Of a stretch of DNA of 64,000 nucleotides, positions 34,398 to 46,052 are shown piece by piece. Under the pieces are notes generated by a model. It had not been told where the DNA came from. It worked only from the letters and a program-made list of their open reading frames with translations, and did not search any database. The stretch lies in contig OW203992.1 of the NCBI GenBank assembly GCA_934047225.1, forward strand, positions 7,739,501 to 7,803,500, given 5' to 3'. The stretch comes from Ypsolopha sequella. Its lineage: Eukaryota > Arthropoda > Insecta > Lepidoptera > Ypsolophidae. Position 1 is the stretch's first letter. Each line of letters begins with the position of its first letter. Position numbers and translations under genes: made by a program.

Positions 34398-36277
34398 CAA
34401 TAATACATTTGAGGCATGGATTGACCATAAAAAAGAAAGAAGCAAAGAAGAAGTGTCAAAATCAAAAGAATCCAGTGTTGCCAGGAAGACATTTTTTGAC
34501 ACTTTTAGTACAGGCTGCGCCATCTATTGAGTCGTTCGGTACTACTTTTTCTTTTTTAATTTGACTTTGAAAACCCCTCATTATTCCTTTCATATTTTTT
34601 TTTTTAGTTTGTTTGTTCTATTTTTACATTAACATAATTCGATAATTGGAAAATGTGAAAAGCTTTTGAATACCATTGTTAATCATATTTCTTGATAAAG
34701 ATGAAAATTTCCCAAGTATTGGAAAAACAACTTATGTCAAGGTGTAATTATTGATTTTTTGTAAATATTGAAGAACAAGTTGTATATTTACTCATTCAAT
34801 TTGATATAAAAATGAAAACTGTAAGCTAACATGTATTATGGAAAATGTTTTTTGCCTCTGTTGTAAATTTGCAAAACTTGACATGTGTTGTTTTTCCTCG
34901 AGACCCTTCAATTAGTGTAACCCATTCTGTTATCGATTTTCGATAATAATTGGCAAACAATAGACATAAAGCCCAATCACGCCTTGTGAAGTTAGAGTTA
35001 GACGGACTCATGAACCTATACATCCATGGACGGACTAGTGTTAGTTAAAAAAAATTTGAATGTTTTTTTTTTTTAAACCTTTCGTTATCAAAGGGAAGTG
35101 CTTCATGAGCTGATGGTAAACATATTCTACATTTCATTTCAGCCATTCGTTTTAAAAAAAAAATCAAACACGAAAATTCCTCAGCCGTTTCCTGAATGAA
35201 GGACTTAGTATTGTTTGGAGAACGTTTTTTTTTTTTTGGAAACGAGTGCATGAAATAAAGTGGTGCTGTACCAAGTACATTTTTACAATCAGCTTATGAA
35301 TCCCTTTCTTTTGAAACGACACGAAAGTTTGCAGTAAAATAAATAAAAGTGTCCATACAAAAAATTATGTCGTTATTGAAAACTTATCAAAGACACATTA
35401 GCAGAGGTTTAATTCAGAGAACAAAAAATAGTGTCGATCAGAAAAGCGGCTCGGTCTTCGGCGGACTTCGGTCTCGCCAAAGACACTTTCCATGGTGATC
35501 AAATTAGATATGATGAGTATCAAAAATACTCCAAACCAGAGTCAGCTGTTTACGTACTAAAAAATTACAGATTTGATACGACTGGGACGTAATATATTCG
35601 TCGGTGAAACGCGGGTGTATCGAGTGTGGACTGTGACTTGCATTGACTTGACAGTTCGCACACGGAACACCTCTGACACCCCTTCGGGGATTCATGTCGT
35701 GACGATATATTAATATTATTGTTGATACGACTATACAAAAAATTAAGGCAGGCGAAGCCGCGGGCAAAAGCTAGTTCAATATAATCCCGCTGTGAAGAAT
35801 ATGTAATAAATAAATCATCTTGTTTTTTTTTATCTAAATATTGATAAATGTTTGTTTCATACCAATGCTGACAACAATTGTATAATAATCTAATATTTTG
35901 TCTTGTTTTGCAAAGTCAATACGTTGCCGCTCTGCTTCCGCGGTAAAATACGGAGCGGCAACGTTTTACGTTTTGTATCGATTTGATTTTTATGAATGAA
36001 TAAACTCACACATTGGCAGAACTGCCTTTACCAGTGTGCGTATTAGTTTGACAACTAATGAATTTATGAAACATTTGGAAGTGTAGTAAAAGCAAAGGGA
36101 TTTCACATTTATTATCACTCCAAAGCGTCGTGAAATAAATTGCTTTATCCGCATATCAACTCAATTAATACCCAAAAGCAACAATAACAGGTATAATCAT
36201 TAATTTGTTCTAGTTTCTTAGAGCGTGGCGCCATCTAACATTCTGAGCTCCTTTCTGTTTACGGCTTTACCACCTTA
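34398..36277. other. Intergenic, repeat debris
   Basis: A copy of the 'cgtcggtgaaacgcggg ... gacgatatatta' repeat spans about 35580-35715. It is followed by a tail 'gcaggcgaagccgcgggcaa', a common retroposon end. I see no gene. Confidence 0.4.
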
Positions 36278-36678
36278 ATCGCAGAGTATTACTTGGAAAT
36301 TGTCAATCTTCCACCTGACCTTCGATCCTGGTCTTATTAAGTCATTACCATAGAACTCTTTAACGAATGAGAGCACTTAACTCGAGATTGCGGCAATCAC
36401 TTTGGTAGGGTGCTGATTGTCGGGAATTTCTTGGAAATTATCACAATACCCACCTGACCTTCCATCCTGGCTTCACCACCATAGAACTCCTTAACGAAAG
36501 ACAGCATACCACTCAAGATTAAGGCAATCGCTTTGTATTAGGATAGTGATTGCCGAGTACTACTTGTAAATTGTAATTTCTCCACCTGAACTTTGATCTT
36601 GGCCTCATTACCATAGAACTCCTCAACGGGTGACAGCACATAACTTGAGATTACGGCAATCAGTTTGTATTAGGGTGC
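36278..36678. repeat. Tandem satellite, three units of about 134 bp
   Basis: Three consecutive diverged units start at about 36278, 36413 and 36547. Each contains 'tccacctgacctt(c)gatc', 'accatagaactc', 'acgaa...acagca' and 'ggcaatc.cttt'. Spacing is 131-135 bp. A single related unit lies at about 31395-31440, 5 kb away. Confidence 0.8.
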
Positions 36679-36788
36679 TGATTACAGGGTATTTATTAAA
36701 TATAACCAATTATTACTTGTCCTTCGCTCTATATCAACAGCGCGTTTACAAGAACTATCCACATTACACAATTTGACCCGTCAACACT

Positions 36789-37164
36789 AAAAAATGTAAA
36801 ATAATAAACTTTTAACAAAAAATAGTAACCGACTTTAAATGTAACTGCAGCCATTCGCAAAAAAGTTAAAAATAATTATAAAATGACCGATGGTACTGAA
36901 ATAACACTTTTTCCGACTTCTTTGTTCCTCAAAAATATGTTCTTTAAAAGTCACCGCGTTCCCTTGGTTATAGCAACACAGAAACCAATATAAGAGCGCC
37001 GACTTCTAGAGAACATATTTTTCAGGAAGAAAGAAGGCGGAAAGAGTGTTATTTCGGTACCATCGGTCATTTTATAATTATTTTAAGCTTTTTAGCGAAT
37101 GGCTGCAGTTACATTTGAAGTCCGTCACTATTTTTTTGTTAGGTTTATTTATGTTTTACATTTA
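36789..37164. repeat. Long hairpin element upstream of the THAP gene
   Basis: The arms are about 150 bp each: 'gtaactgcagccattcgc' pairs with 'gcgaatggctgcagttac', and 'gaccgatggtactgaaataa' with 'ttatttcggtaccatcggtc'. They surround a 60-70 bp loop with 'ccttggttatagcaacacag'. It is non-coding and ends 149 bp before the THAP start codon. Confidence 0.75.
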
Positions 37165-37312
37165 GTTTTATCCGTAAATGTAAGATCAATCATTCCATAA
37201 TAAAGTTGGGATTATTCTTATGCTTGCAAACTGGTAACCCTTTTATTTAAAAATGGCGCCACGGCCGTGACATTTGAAAACAAAATTGTAAAATTAATAA
37301 TTTTTTGCAAAA

Positions 37313-37599
37313 ATGGTTAAAGCATGCAGCGTGAAGGGCTGCAGAAGCCAAATTTTTGGGAATTGTGGGATATCGTTTCATAGGTAAGGCATAATTACAA
37401 CGTTTTCTCGGAGAAATGATACATGTTTACATTGATACCGCTAGAGTAACCATGATATTGGGTTTTACATTACAGTCTTCCAAAAACTGAAAATATCCGA
37501 AGAAAATGGTTAGAAAATTTAGGAAACGAAGTAAAGTGGAAAAATCCAGTAGTCTGCAGCCGCCATTTTAAAGCAGAAGACTTTAAACCAATAAAATAA
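37313..37599 (+). CDS. THAP zinc-finger protein, two exons, very short
   Basis: Exon 1 is 37313-37383, followed by GTAAGG. Exon 2 is 37476-37599, after a TTACATTACAG acceptor. The join gives 64 residues with the THAP C2CH signature: C5, C10, C51 and H54, with P26 and W35 (RRKWLENLG) at the conserved positions and FHSLP at the junction. THAP domains bind DNA and occur in transcription factors and in P-element and other transposases. The frame stops right after EDF, just before the usual AVPxxF end of the domain, within an AATAAAATAAATG string. It may be a minimal DNA-binding protein, or the 5' remnant of a longer gene. Confidence 0.65.
37384..37475 (+). other. Intron of the THAP gene
   Basis: A 92-bp GT-AG intron in phase 2. 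Its position within the THAP motif, between the FH and LP residues, restores the reading frame exactly, which supports the gene model. Confidence 0.7.
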
Positions 37600-40368
37600 A
37601 TGTTTTGAATACGGTTTTTACTACACGTGGTCTCAATCAATTATTTTTAAATATGGTTACCCTACTTAGACAGAGATGAAATAATCTAGTATGACTTCTC
37701 GTTCTTCACGTTTTTTGAAACAAGTACTCAGTCCTGTTAGGGTATTAGGTTCATGTGTACCATATACTCAGATCCTTATTCTGAGACCATATAATACATT
37801 TTATTTAATATCATTTAATATCCTTATTCTGAGACCATAATATATATAATACATTTTTTTTCACTATTTAACGGCTCTGGATAGTCAGTCCTTTTGACCC
37901 AGTCATAATTTTAAGTTTACAATACTTTAAATTCACATTGAATTTTAAAGGGAAGAAATTGTCGTTTTTTTGTATTTACAAATTGGAAAATAATATTTCG
38001 GGTCACATAAAAGTTCGAGTAAGCGGTGAAAGTCACATTTATTGCTCAGAGGTAATATAGTTCTTTGTTTCGCACACAAACATATTTCGGAACGCATCCG
38101 CACGCATGTAGCGCGTGTCACAGAAAAGCAAGCCCGCCTTTAGGCCAAAATACTTCAAATCTCAGATATAAACTTTTGTTTGTTTGTTTCCTTAGAAAAT
38201 CTCCAATTTAATTGATAAATCATTGGACTAAACAACGCCAGATATACTTGCTGAAGCTATAATTGCAAATAATAGGATAGATACCTGAATAATTACTATT
38301 ACGAAAATTTTCTTAGTGAAAAAAAAAATAGGAATGCCGCATTGCTGTCCGTAAAAGTCGCAAGTCGCATTTTTATAAATGATGAAAAAATGGTATGCTT
38401 TAGTTTTACACTTTATGTCTTTCGTACATATTCTAAGAAAAGTATAATAGTATTCTTTGTACGTAATGATCGATCTCTTTGTAATAAATACGTAACATTT
38501 TTGAAAGAACGACACTGGTCTACCAGTGGATAGGGGCCCATAGGCGCGGATTGCTTAGGGCATCAAGTAGTCTTAATCCGGCACTGGTTCAATGAATTTT
38601 AGACCTCAGGCACAGAATAAAATACTCAGGCAGGACATGTGTTGCATTTTCTACGAATTTAAGGCGTCTACATTTTCAGCAGCTAAACCTTATCTAGGTA
38701 TTATTTCAAGACAAAATTTCGTACAACTCCGAAATTGCGTCTTTATTTTACACCGTAGAACAGCGGTTGGCTGAATTCTTAATTTCTTTGATTCTCCACC
38801 ATTGTGCTACTGATAAAAGCGACACTTTGAGTCGAGCTCCCGTCTGAATAAATACACCCATTATTCCGACACAAAAGTGGATATTCCAAACAAAAACATC
38901 ATTGCCACCATTATTATGCCGCGTAAAAAACAATTCAGACTCTATTCCATTATCATTTCGAACAATGTAGTTGCTGAAAATATATTTTGTCGCGAGATGT
39001 TGGTGGTAGGAATCGGCGCGGCATTGTTGTAAAGGGCGGGCGGGGTGCGGGGCGTTGTGTAGGCGGCATTGTTGGTTCGTGAAGAATAAAGATTGGGGAC
39101 GACAAATTATTATAAGAACACTGGCTTTTATTCAAATGTTGTCAAAGGATTTCTTGTTTGTTTATACCTCTTATCAAGTTATCAAACTTTATACATTTTA
39201 CTAGTGCGGTATATCAAAGTTATATGTAAGAAAGTAATATCTTCGATATGTTTAACGTATTTCATTTTTCGGTAAATGTTTATTGAGTATTTGATTAAGA
39301 TTCTCACCGAAGGAAAACGCGATTGGATGAAATTTTCTGAAATCCTAACTAATTTCATTGTGAAATTGCATTCAAAATGTGGATATTATGCATTTGTAAA
39401 GTCTCCTTGAAAATCTTTTTGACAAAATAGCTTCGTACATTTTATATTAATACAAAACCGACTTTTTGCTACTTTTCCACGGATCCGTCCCACTCGCACT
39501 GATGGTTTTTTCGTATATGGAGTAACAGGGACGCTAAAACTTTTACGTATCGCCGCCCAAGTTCATACTGGAAGTTAGTGATCCGGAACAATGTTTAATG
39601 TAATGACCCTTCAGGTGAAATAAGAAAAAAAAAGTTTTGCTCCCAATTTCGAAAAAAAATTATCATTGAACCTTATGAATTCGGGTGGTAAATTAAATTT
39701 CAAGTTATATCCTTTGAACTATAACAATTTCAATCCCTATAACAAAATATAAATTGATAAAACATAAGTCTTACATGATATTTTAATTTGATACGTATTG
39801 TATAATGTTATGACCACGGATTTAGAACAGAGGTTATCAATCACTTATGATATAAGTAATTTGAACCCTTGAACCTGATACATAAATCGAATAAAATTTA
39901 CTAATGTTGCATGCTACAAAATATTAACAAAAAGTTTTATTTTTTAATTATTTCCATAAGCCTTAGACCATTAAACCAACATTTTGGTTTCATACTCAAA
40001 GTCATAAGCGGAATTCATTTAAAAAAAATATATTAATTAGATATAGAATAGAATAGAATAGAAATCGTTTATTTACAGTCACAATCACACACAACACAGA
40101 AAAAGAAGACATAAGACATGAAGAAAATTTCAAAATTTCAGTTTAATGGAATGATATAAGTTTATTTGATTTATAATTAACCAATCTTTGCACATTTTAC
40201 CTTAGAACTGAAAGCCTAGTTTAGAGTCCGCATTGGAAAGTTTATGTAGTATTTCAGGAGATTGAGGTGGGCCTGTTGAATTTTGTACATTTTGGTTATT
40301 ATTCGAAAGATTCCTGTAGAATTGCTTCTCTGAGTTCACAAATTGTACCAACCATTGTACCATACAAC
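37600..40368. other. Intergenic, repeat debris
   Basis: A direct duplication containing 'atccttattctgagaccat' lies at about 37773 and 37821. A short fragment of the TTAAGGCG repeat is at about 39425-39560. A retroposon tail of GAATA repeats is at about 40042-40062. The frames at 38228-39275 do not resemble proteins. Confidence 0.4.
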
Positions 40369-40630
40369 CAGTGGCGTGCACAGAACTTTTTTCCGGAAAA
40401 GCAATCAGAAGGTCAAGTACGACAATAAAAAAAATATGAAAAAATTTAAATATCAATTTGAAAAAAAAAAGTTTATATGAAAATGTGCACTCTAGGGTAG
40501 GCAGTGCCTACCCTGGCGTCATACAAACTTTTTTTTTTCAAAGTGTTATTTAAATTTATTCATATTTTTTTTATTGTCGTACTTGACCTTCTGATTGCTT
40601 TTCCGGAAAAAAGTTCTGTGCACGCCACTG
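40369..40630. mobile_element. CAGTGGCGTGCA hAT-type MITE, intact
   Basis: The 262-bp element is almost a complete palindrome with ends CAGTGGCGTGCACAGAACTT and AAGTTCTGTGCACGCCACTG. It is flanked by the exact 8-bp duplication CATACAAC (40361-40368 and 40631-40638). The short centre contains 'ctagggtaggcagtgcctaccct'. The termini and 8-bp duplication fit the hAT superfamily. Related fragments are at 14376 and about 41060-41130. Confidence 0.9.
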
Positions 40631-40659
40631 CATACAACTATTATTGTAGATTATAGATA

Positions 40660-40800
40660 TCTGTTAGAGTTCATGTAGATTAATGTAGATTCTATATGTG
40701 AGTGCATGTATATTATTTATATATGTGCATAATATATGTCTGTTAGAGTTCATGTAGATTATTGTAGATTATATACTATGTGCATAATATTAACACTCGT
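40660..40800. repeat. Imperfect tandem duplication
   Basis: 'ctgttagagttcatgtagat' occurs at about 40661 and 40740, each followed by 'gtagatt.tata' and 'gtgcataatat'. The period is about 79 bp. Confidence 0.7.
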
Positions 40801-42195
40801 ATCAAAAATAAATTATATTTACCAAAATCAAGAATAACAATGCTTAACTACAGTATAAATATATTCAATAAGTTGCCAGAAAATTTAAAAAAATGAACTT
40901 ATATTAACCAGCTCCAGCAATAAACTTAAAACATATTTAGTACAAAAATGCCCATATTCAATTAATGATTAAAAAAATAAAAATAAAGATGTAAGTTAAA
41001 ATGTTTAAAGTTCCTCTATTTTTAAAGTTACATTAGATAAGTATACCCTCCTGCTCCTGCATAGAACTTTTTTATAAAAATTTAAATAACACTTTGAAAA
41101 AAAAAAGTTTGTATGTCGCCAGGTAAGCACTCCCTATTTGCTGTCTGTGCATAGTAAAAGGCAACTAAGTTGTAAAATCCTTATTTTAATTTCATCATTT
41201 TTGTACACTAGTTTGAGTATAAGTATTTAAATTTTTATTTGTAGGTATTACCCATATAGCTAGATATCCAAAACATAAAAAAAAAATTTGTTCATAGATT
41301 AACATAATTTAATCTAAGCGAATTGGATTACTCTGTTGTTAGCCTATTACTTCGTTAATTTCGTAAACAAGCACTCGAGTCCCCCAATCCCAATGGCTCT
41401 CACAGTTGTACAAAATACCTACTACTAAATAAGTACCAAAATAAGTACAAGTACCAAACAACATTTAAAAAAATACCGTAGCCAGCGCCATCTGTTGATA
41501 AAACTGATATCAAAAACGGCAGTTACCAGCAAAGTACAGTCTCGCAGAAAAATGACGAGATGTAGCGCCACCAACGGATTTTATATTTGTAGACCAGAAA
41601 CTCAGTTAGTACTAACTACCCTTGTTAGGTGGCGCTTATCCTAAGCTGCAAAACAAAACAATACTAGCAGAAACAGAAACAGGGGCACAGCACAGAGCAC
41701 ATTGCCATTGCCATTTTATTTATATAGCGCATTTAGTTGTTTACTCGCTCCACGGTCTGTGTCTACGGCGCAATCATATCATGGCAAAATTTTAGTTTGC
41801 ATCTAACTTCAGAGTTTTGATTAGGTACCGTTCTTCGGTTCGGTTTTACATAGGTACATATTTTAATTTACTCTGTGCATCTGTGGGTTTTATATACAAC
41901 TTGTTCACTGAATCTGTGATTCCGTTCCGTTGCCATTTTGTCTTGTTTACTTACGTTTTAAATTTAATGTTCATCGAACAATGCGCATAAATTTAAAATT
42001 CGATATTTATGTGATTTTGAATCCAATACAGACTTTTGTTACCTACCTACATAAGAGGCGTCATGACGCGTAAACCTCCATACAAACGCTGTCATCACAT
42101 TGTGGGGTGTCTATTGGAATGTTATTATGTTATTAAGTAGGTATTTATAATATTTTAGGCTGCTGGGTCCATTAACAATAATTGTTTCGATTTGG
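40801..42195. other. Unassigned DNA
   Basis: A half copy of the CAGTGGCG MITE lies at about 41060-41130. A repeat with 'gccagcgccatctgttgata' lies at about 41480-41640. The stretch from about 41680 to 42160 has few repeats and no ORF; it could be promoter or 5' UTR sequence, but nothing confirms this. Confidence 0.35.
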
Positions 42196-42370
42196 TGTAA
42201 CACGAGTGAACTTATCTGACAGGACTAAACTTGATTTAAGCGTGCTATCTTTTTCTTTCTATATCGAAAAGACAAATCAGAACTAGACCCGCAGTCAGTC
42301 AGGACTTCGTTCCGCTTAATCGTCGCTTCGTCGTCGGATGAAGTTCGCTTATCTTGCCATTTTGATCATC

Positions 42371-42446
42371 AGAAGATGCACGCCTTACCCTGATAGCAGA
42401 TACAAGATATCTTGTATCTGCTATCAGGGTAAGGCGTGCATCTTCT
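42371..42446. repeat. Perfect 38-bp palindrome without spacer
   Basis: The arms 42371-42408 and 42409-42446 are exact reverse complements meeting at AGAT|ATCT. Pairing continues for about nine more bases on each side with two mismatches (42362-42455). It starts about 85 bp after a half copy of the GTGTCGATT MITE. It is non-coding. Confidence 0.9.
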
Positions 42447-42772
42447 GGCGATCAAACTGAACGCAGCCCAGGGAATTTGCGCGCGATAAGGACAAAAAGA
42501 GTAAGCGAAATGAATATACGAAACGCCTACTGGCCTTTTTTACGATAAAATAACGTTTTATTGGAAAATAAATACAAAACATATTTATTAGTCACTTACC
42601 AAAATAAATATGAAAAGACTATTATAGTCCACTTTTTATATTTGCACCGTTATTTCTTTTAAATGAGAACAAAACGGTATTTTGTCGACTGCAGCGTTGG
42701 CGGCTTTTTATAACTAGCAACCACTCACTTCTCTCGCTCGCTCGCTTGCAAGCGACTATAGTGCGTATAATA

Positions 42773-43383
42773 CAGTGTGTCCCCCGTAAAAGTGCACACC
42801 CGAAAGGGGGTGAAACTAGATCTAAATATATCGACAAAAACAAAGATTTTTTTTTTTTAATCTTGAAAAAATACTCCACCTGGGTATCTTTGTATGGGAC
42901 GCGAGCGCAGTGCCTTTGGTTAACCGCTCGTAGAAAATATTGTATTTATGATAGAACGTTGTATTTTTTTTTTGTTAGAAAGATAATGGAATAGGCAATG
43001 ATAAATAGTAATAAAAGTATAGTGAAATGGGGACATTATTTTGAAAAAATTGACTATTACTGAAAAAAAAGACAGAAAAATTAAAGAAATCATCTTTTAG
43101 GACATTATTTTTATGGTAATGGTAGTTGATTATGTTTTGTTTTTGATTTGGTATGCAACGTCTATTCTTAAGGATTATAACAGTTTTATTTCATTGCATT
43201 ACTCGCGATAGGTTAAAAGTTATGCCATATTTTATACATAGTCTCCATGGTAGGCAAAAAAAATTTTACAACGTAAATTTATAAAACAAAGATTTTCTAA
43301 AAAAAAAAAAAATTTTTTTTGTCGATAAAATAAGGTCTAGTTTCACCCCTTTACGGCTGTGCACTTTTACGAGGGACACACTG
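42773..43383. mobile_element. CAGTGTGTCCC-ended element, TA duplication
   Basis: CAGTGTGTCCCCCGTAAAAG and CTTTTACGAGGGACACACTG are inverted termini; with subterminal blocks 'gtgcac' and 'gtgaaactaga' they extend about 75 bp. TA flanks both ends. It fits a Tc1/mariner-type non-autonomous element. The interior is AT-rich and without a transposase. Confidence 0.8.
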
Positions 43384-43385
43384 TA

Positions 43386-43495
43386 TAGCTTGAGCCCTGT
43401 GACAGCAGGACAGCGCTACACAATTTGTATTTCTAACTCTCTTTCTCATGCTCAAATATGTATAGCGCTGACAGCTGTCACAGAGCTCAAGCTAT
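43386..43495. repeat. Short inverted-repeat element
   Basis: TAGCTTGAGCCCTGTGACAG pairs with CTGTCACAGAGCTCAAGCTA. The element abuts the 42773-43383 transposon, sharing the TA junction. Confidence 0.75.
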
Positions 43496-43961
43496 AATGT
43501 AAGAAGTATAGATGAGTTTTAGCCACGTAACCGAAACTTAAAGCGCAAAATTTTAGTTTTTAATTTTAATAGATCTAGATAATGTCAATGGCCTAAAATA
43601 TTATAACAACCCATGGACACCTCACAATTTTGTGATAGCGTAAGCGTTTGTATACTTATACAGGATTGTGCATGATGACGCCTCTTAACTAAGTCAGGCA
43701 TTTATTTAAATAACAATCAGATACTTTATAAAATGAGAGTTTTAACTTTATACATAGAAAGGGATAAGTAGGTAGGTCTTGCCAATAGATGGTAGGAATT
43801 TAACCGAAGGTAGGTAACGTTACAAACCTCCCAGCGTAGAGCAATTACCAACATCTTTTACTGGTTATTTGTTTTTGGCTTTTTAGCGATGAAATCAGCG
43901 AATATACCGCGTAAAAGAACAGGTACAAGTACATACTTGCATGTTTGTTTCTTTAGGACAG

Positions 43962-44128
43962 TAAAGCCGATTCTAAAGGCTTTAATTTTAGTTTTAGTGC
44001 TGTCAAAACTAAATTTCCTTCATTGCAAAATAGTCCTTAAGAGTTAAGAACAGAATCTAAATTACTTTGGAATAATTTTATGTTTGACAGCACTAAAAGT
44101 AAAATTAAAGCCTTCAGAATCGGCTTTA
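43962..44128. repeat. MITE with TAAAGCCGATTCT termini, copy 2
   Basis: TAAAGCCGATTCTAAAGGCT and AGCCTTCAGAATCGGCTTTA are the ends. Subterminal 'agtgctgtcaaaactaa' pairs with 'tgacagcact'. It is intact, while the copy at 1698 is degraded on the right. Confidence 0.85.
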
Positions 44129-44132
44129 TATA

Positions 44133-44339
44133 GTGTAACCCGCGCAGTTAAAGAAAGGAATTGAAAATGTCGTCGTCTACTTGTATCTGCATTTAATTGC
44201 GACCGCAAGTGTACTGCATGCAAAAAAAGTAGTCTGGATTTGCCGCTCGAGCTTATTCCATACAATATAATACTAGAGCAATAAATTTTCATGTTGACTC
44301 TATCACAATTCCTTTCTTTAACTGCACGAGTTATACCTT
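44133..44339. repeat. Inverted-repeat element
   Basis: GCGCAGTTAAAGAAAGGAAT pairs with ATTCCTTTCTTTAACTGCAC. It is about 207 bp, lies directly beside the preceding MITE, and is non-coding. Confidence 0.7.
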
Positions 44340-44436
44340 CGAGCATTTTTAAAGCTCAAAGGGTTGTACCTATGATCAGTAGATTATGTAAGTCTATTTA
44401 TATGTAACAGTACTTACTCTCCCCAGTCAAAATGTT

Positions 44437-44770
44437 TCTAGGTAGGCAAAGATTTCAAAAGTTTAGATGAGTACTGGCACCTAAAATCTATTGCATTGTT
44501 TTTGAATGCGCGCACACTTCACATGCACATGTTCTGTGCTTATGAGTTCGCAATCTGTCTACCTACGGTCAGCAAACTGATCAGACTACTAAAGTTGTTA
44601 AAATGATTAACTTTAAGTGCACTCAAGGCGTCCAACTATCACTGTGTTCAGATGAGCACTGATTCCAAACGTGCGTGAGTGAGCGTCACCCATTTAAAGG
44701 TGGAAACATTTTGGTGCTGTCATAGTACAATAAGGGCTTATCTTTACTTTTGAAATCTTTGTAGGTAGGT
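44437..44770. repeat. Inverted-repeat pair, possible MITE
   Basis: 'aggcaaagatttcaaaag' and 'cttttgaaatctttgtaggt' are complementary arms at each end of a 330-bp segment. The interior is unassigned. Confidence 0.45.
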
Positions 44771-45249
44771 AGCACAACAATGTTCATTTCGATGGAAAAC
44801 GGCATAATAATATCTTTTTTCCTCCAAATGATTGAAATTGAAGTACGAACGTAACTAGTCAGTTGCTTGAGTAGCTTCTGAAGAATAGATAGGAAGCAAA
44901 AAAAAAAAAACTTTGTTTTCTTTGTCCGTAATGTATGACGAATGGACGTTGGTACAATGTTGTAGGCAGGCAATACATTTTTATTTTCAACATTACAGAC
45001 ATCACTCGACTCGGTTTATCTGTTTATTTTTATCAAGCGGTTCATAATAATCTTTCTGTTGTCAAGTATTATTGGCACTGTGCCCGCAAAGATGTTTACG
45101 CTTTTCAAAACGTGACCGATTTCAAATTGTACACTAAAGCATTAAAATACTAAAATAACAATTCACGCTTATCTCCCACGTTGTGCTATTTTAAATAACA
45201 ATATATTACTTTCTTTCGTTTAGTTTCAATAAGCACATACCTAATATTG

Positions 45250-45398
45250 GTGTCGATTCGGCGCAACACAACTGACAAGACTAACCTTATTTTGAGCGTC
45301 CCGTCTTTGTCTTTTCGATACAGAAAGAAAAGGACAGAACACTTAAATTAAGTTTAGTCCTGTCAATTAAGTCAAGTTGTGTTGCGCCGAATCGGTGT
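45250..45398. repeat. GTGTCGATT MITE, copy 3
   Basis: It is nearly identical to the copy at 16569-16714, which marks these two as the youngest members of the family in the window. Confidence 0.85.
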
Positions 45399-45419
45399 TA
45401 GTTTTAACTTCATAACTGG

Positions 45420-45547
45420 GTGTCGATTTATTGACATATTTTAAGCGTCCCGTCTTTGTCCTTTCAATACAAATGGAAAAAGACAGAAAGCTTAAATTAA
45501 GTTTAGTCCTGTCAAATAAGTTAAATCGTATTACACCGAATCGACAC
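45420..45547. repeat. GTGTCGATT MITE, copy 4
   Basis: It starts GTGTCGATTTATTGACATAT and ends CACCGAATCGACAC. It lies 21 bp from copy 3 in the same orientation. It is more diverged than copy 3. Confidence 0.8.
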
Positions 45548-45569
45548 TATTGTCATCTAATATACATAA

Positions 45570-45824
45570 TACAAGGTGAAAGTTAATCAAGCGTTTAAAT
45601 TCATAATGGAGACTCAGTGATCAGGAACAAAGAATTCCTTTTGTACGAAATCATTAAAAAAATGTTTGTTCCCGCACGAACTGGACTAGTTCAACACAAT
45701 TCCTAGTACAGACAGTAACGATTTTTTTTCGAATTCCACCCTAATGGTCAGTCAACATTGTTCCGGGTCACTAACCGAGTCTCCAGTATGAATTCGGGCG
45801 GTTGATTAAATTTCACCTTACGTA
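45570..45824. repeat. TACAAGGTG-ended MITE
   Basis: TACAAGGTGAAAGTTAATCA pairs with TGATTAAATTTCACCTTACG (decayed end), continuing through 'ttcataatggagactc' and 'gagtctccagtatgaa'. It resembles pieces at about 12930-13040 and 24650-24775. Confidence 0.7.
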
Positions 45825-46046
45825 TTGGCCTTGGATTTTTTTAGCAGAGATTACAGATGTCGGTTTATCGGTTAACAGCTTCTTTAAATTAAGAAATTAG
45901 TTCGGTATTACGTATCTGTTACTACTTTATACTTCAAACTTTTCACACAATATTATGTGCTCATTTTCAAATGTCACGCTTAGAAGCAAATATTAAAAAT
46001 ACAGACAACAACAGAAAGAAAACAACATTGTTACATATAAAAATAT

Positions 46047-46052
46047 TTTATT
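46047..46052 (-). terminator. Candidate polyadenylation signal, minus strand
   Basis: AATAAA on the minus strand near the point where repeat-poor sequence ends. It would give the 50200-51269 gene a 3' UTR of about 4.1 kb. Confidence 0.4.

Noticed and set aside
36278..36678. CRISPR-like array
   Set aside because: Units are about 134 bp, directly adjacent and diverged, with no short repeats separating unique spacers; this is an ordinary satellite.
41680..42160. Promoter and first exon of a host gene
   Set aside because: Repeat-poor, but no ORF, TATA or convincing splice donor could be tied to a gene.
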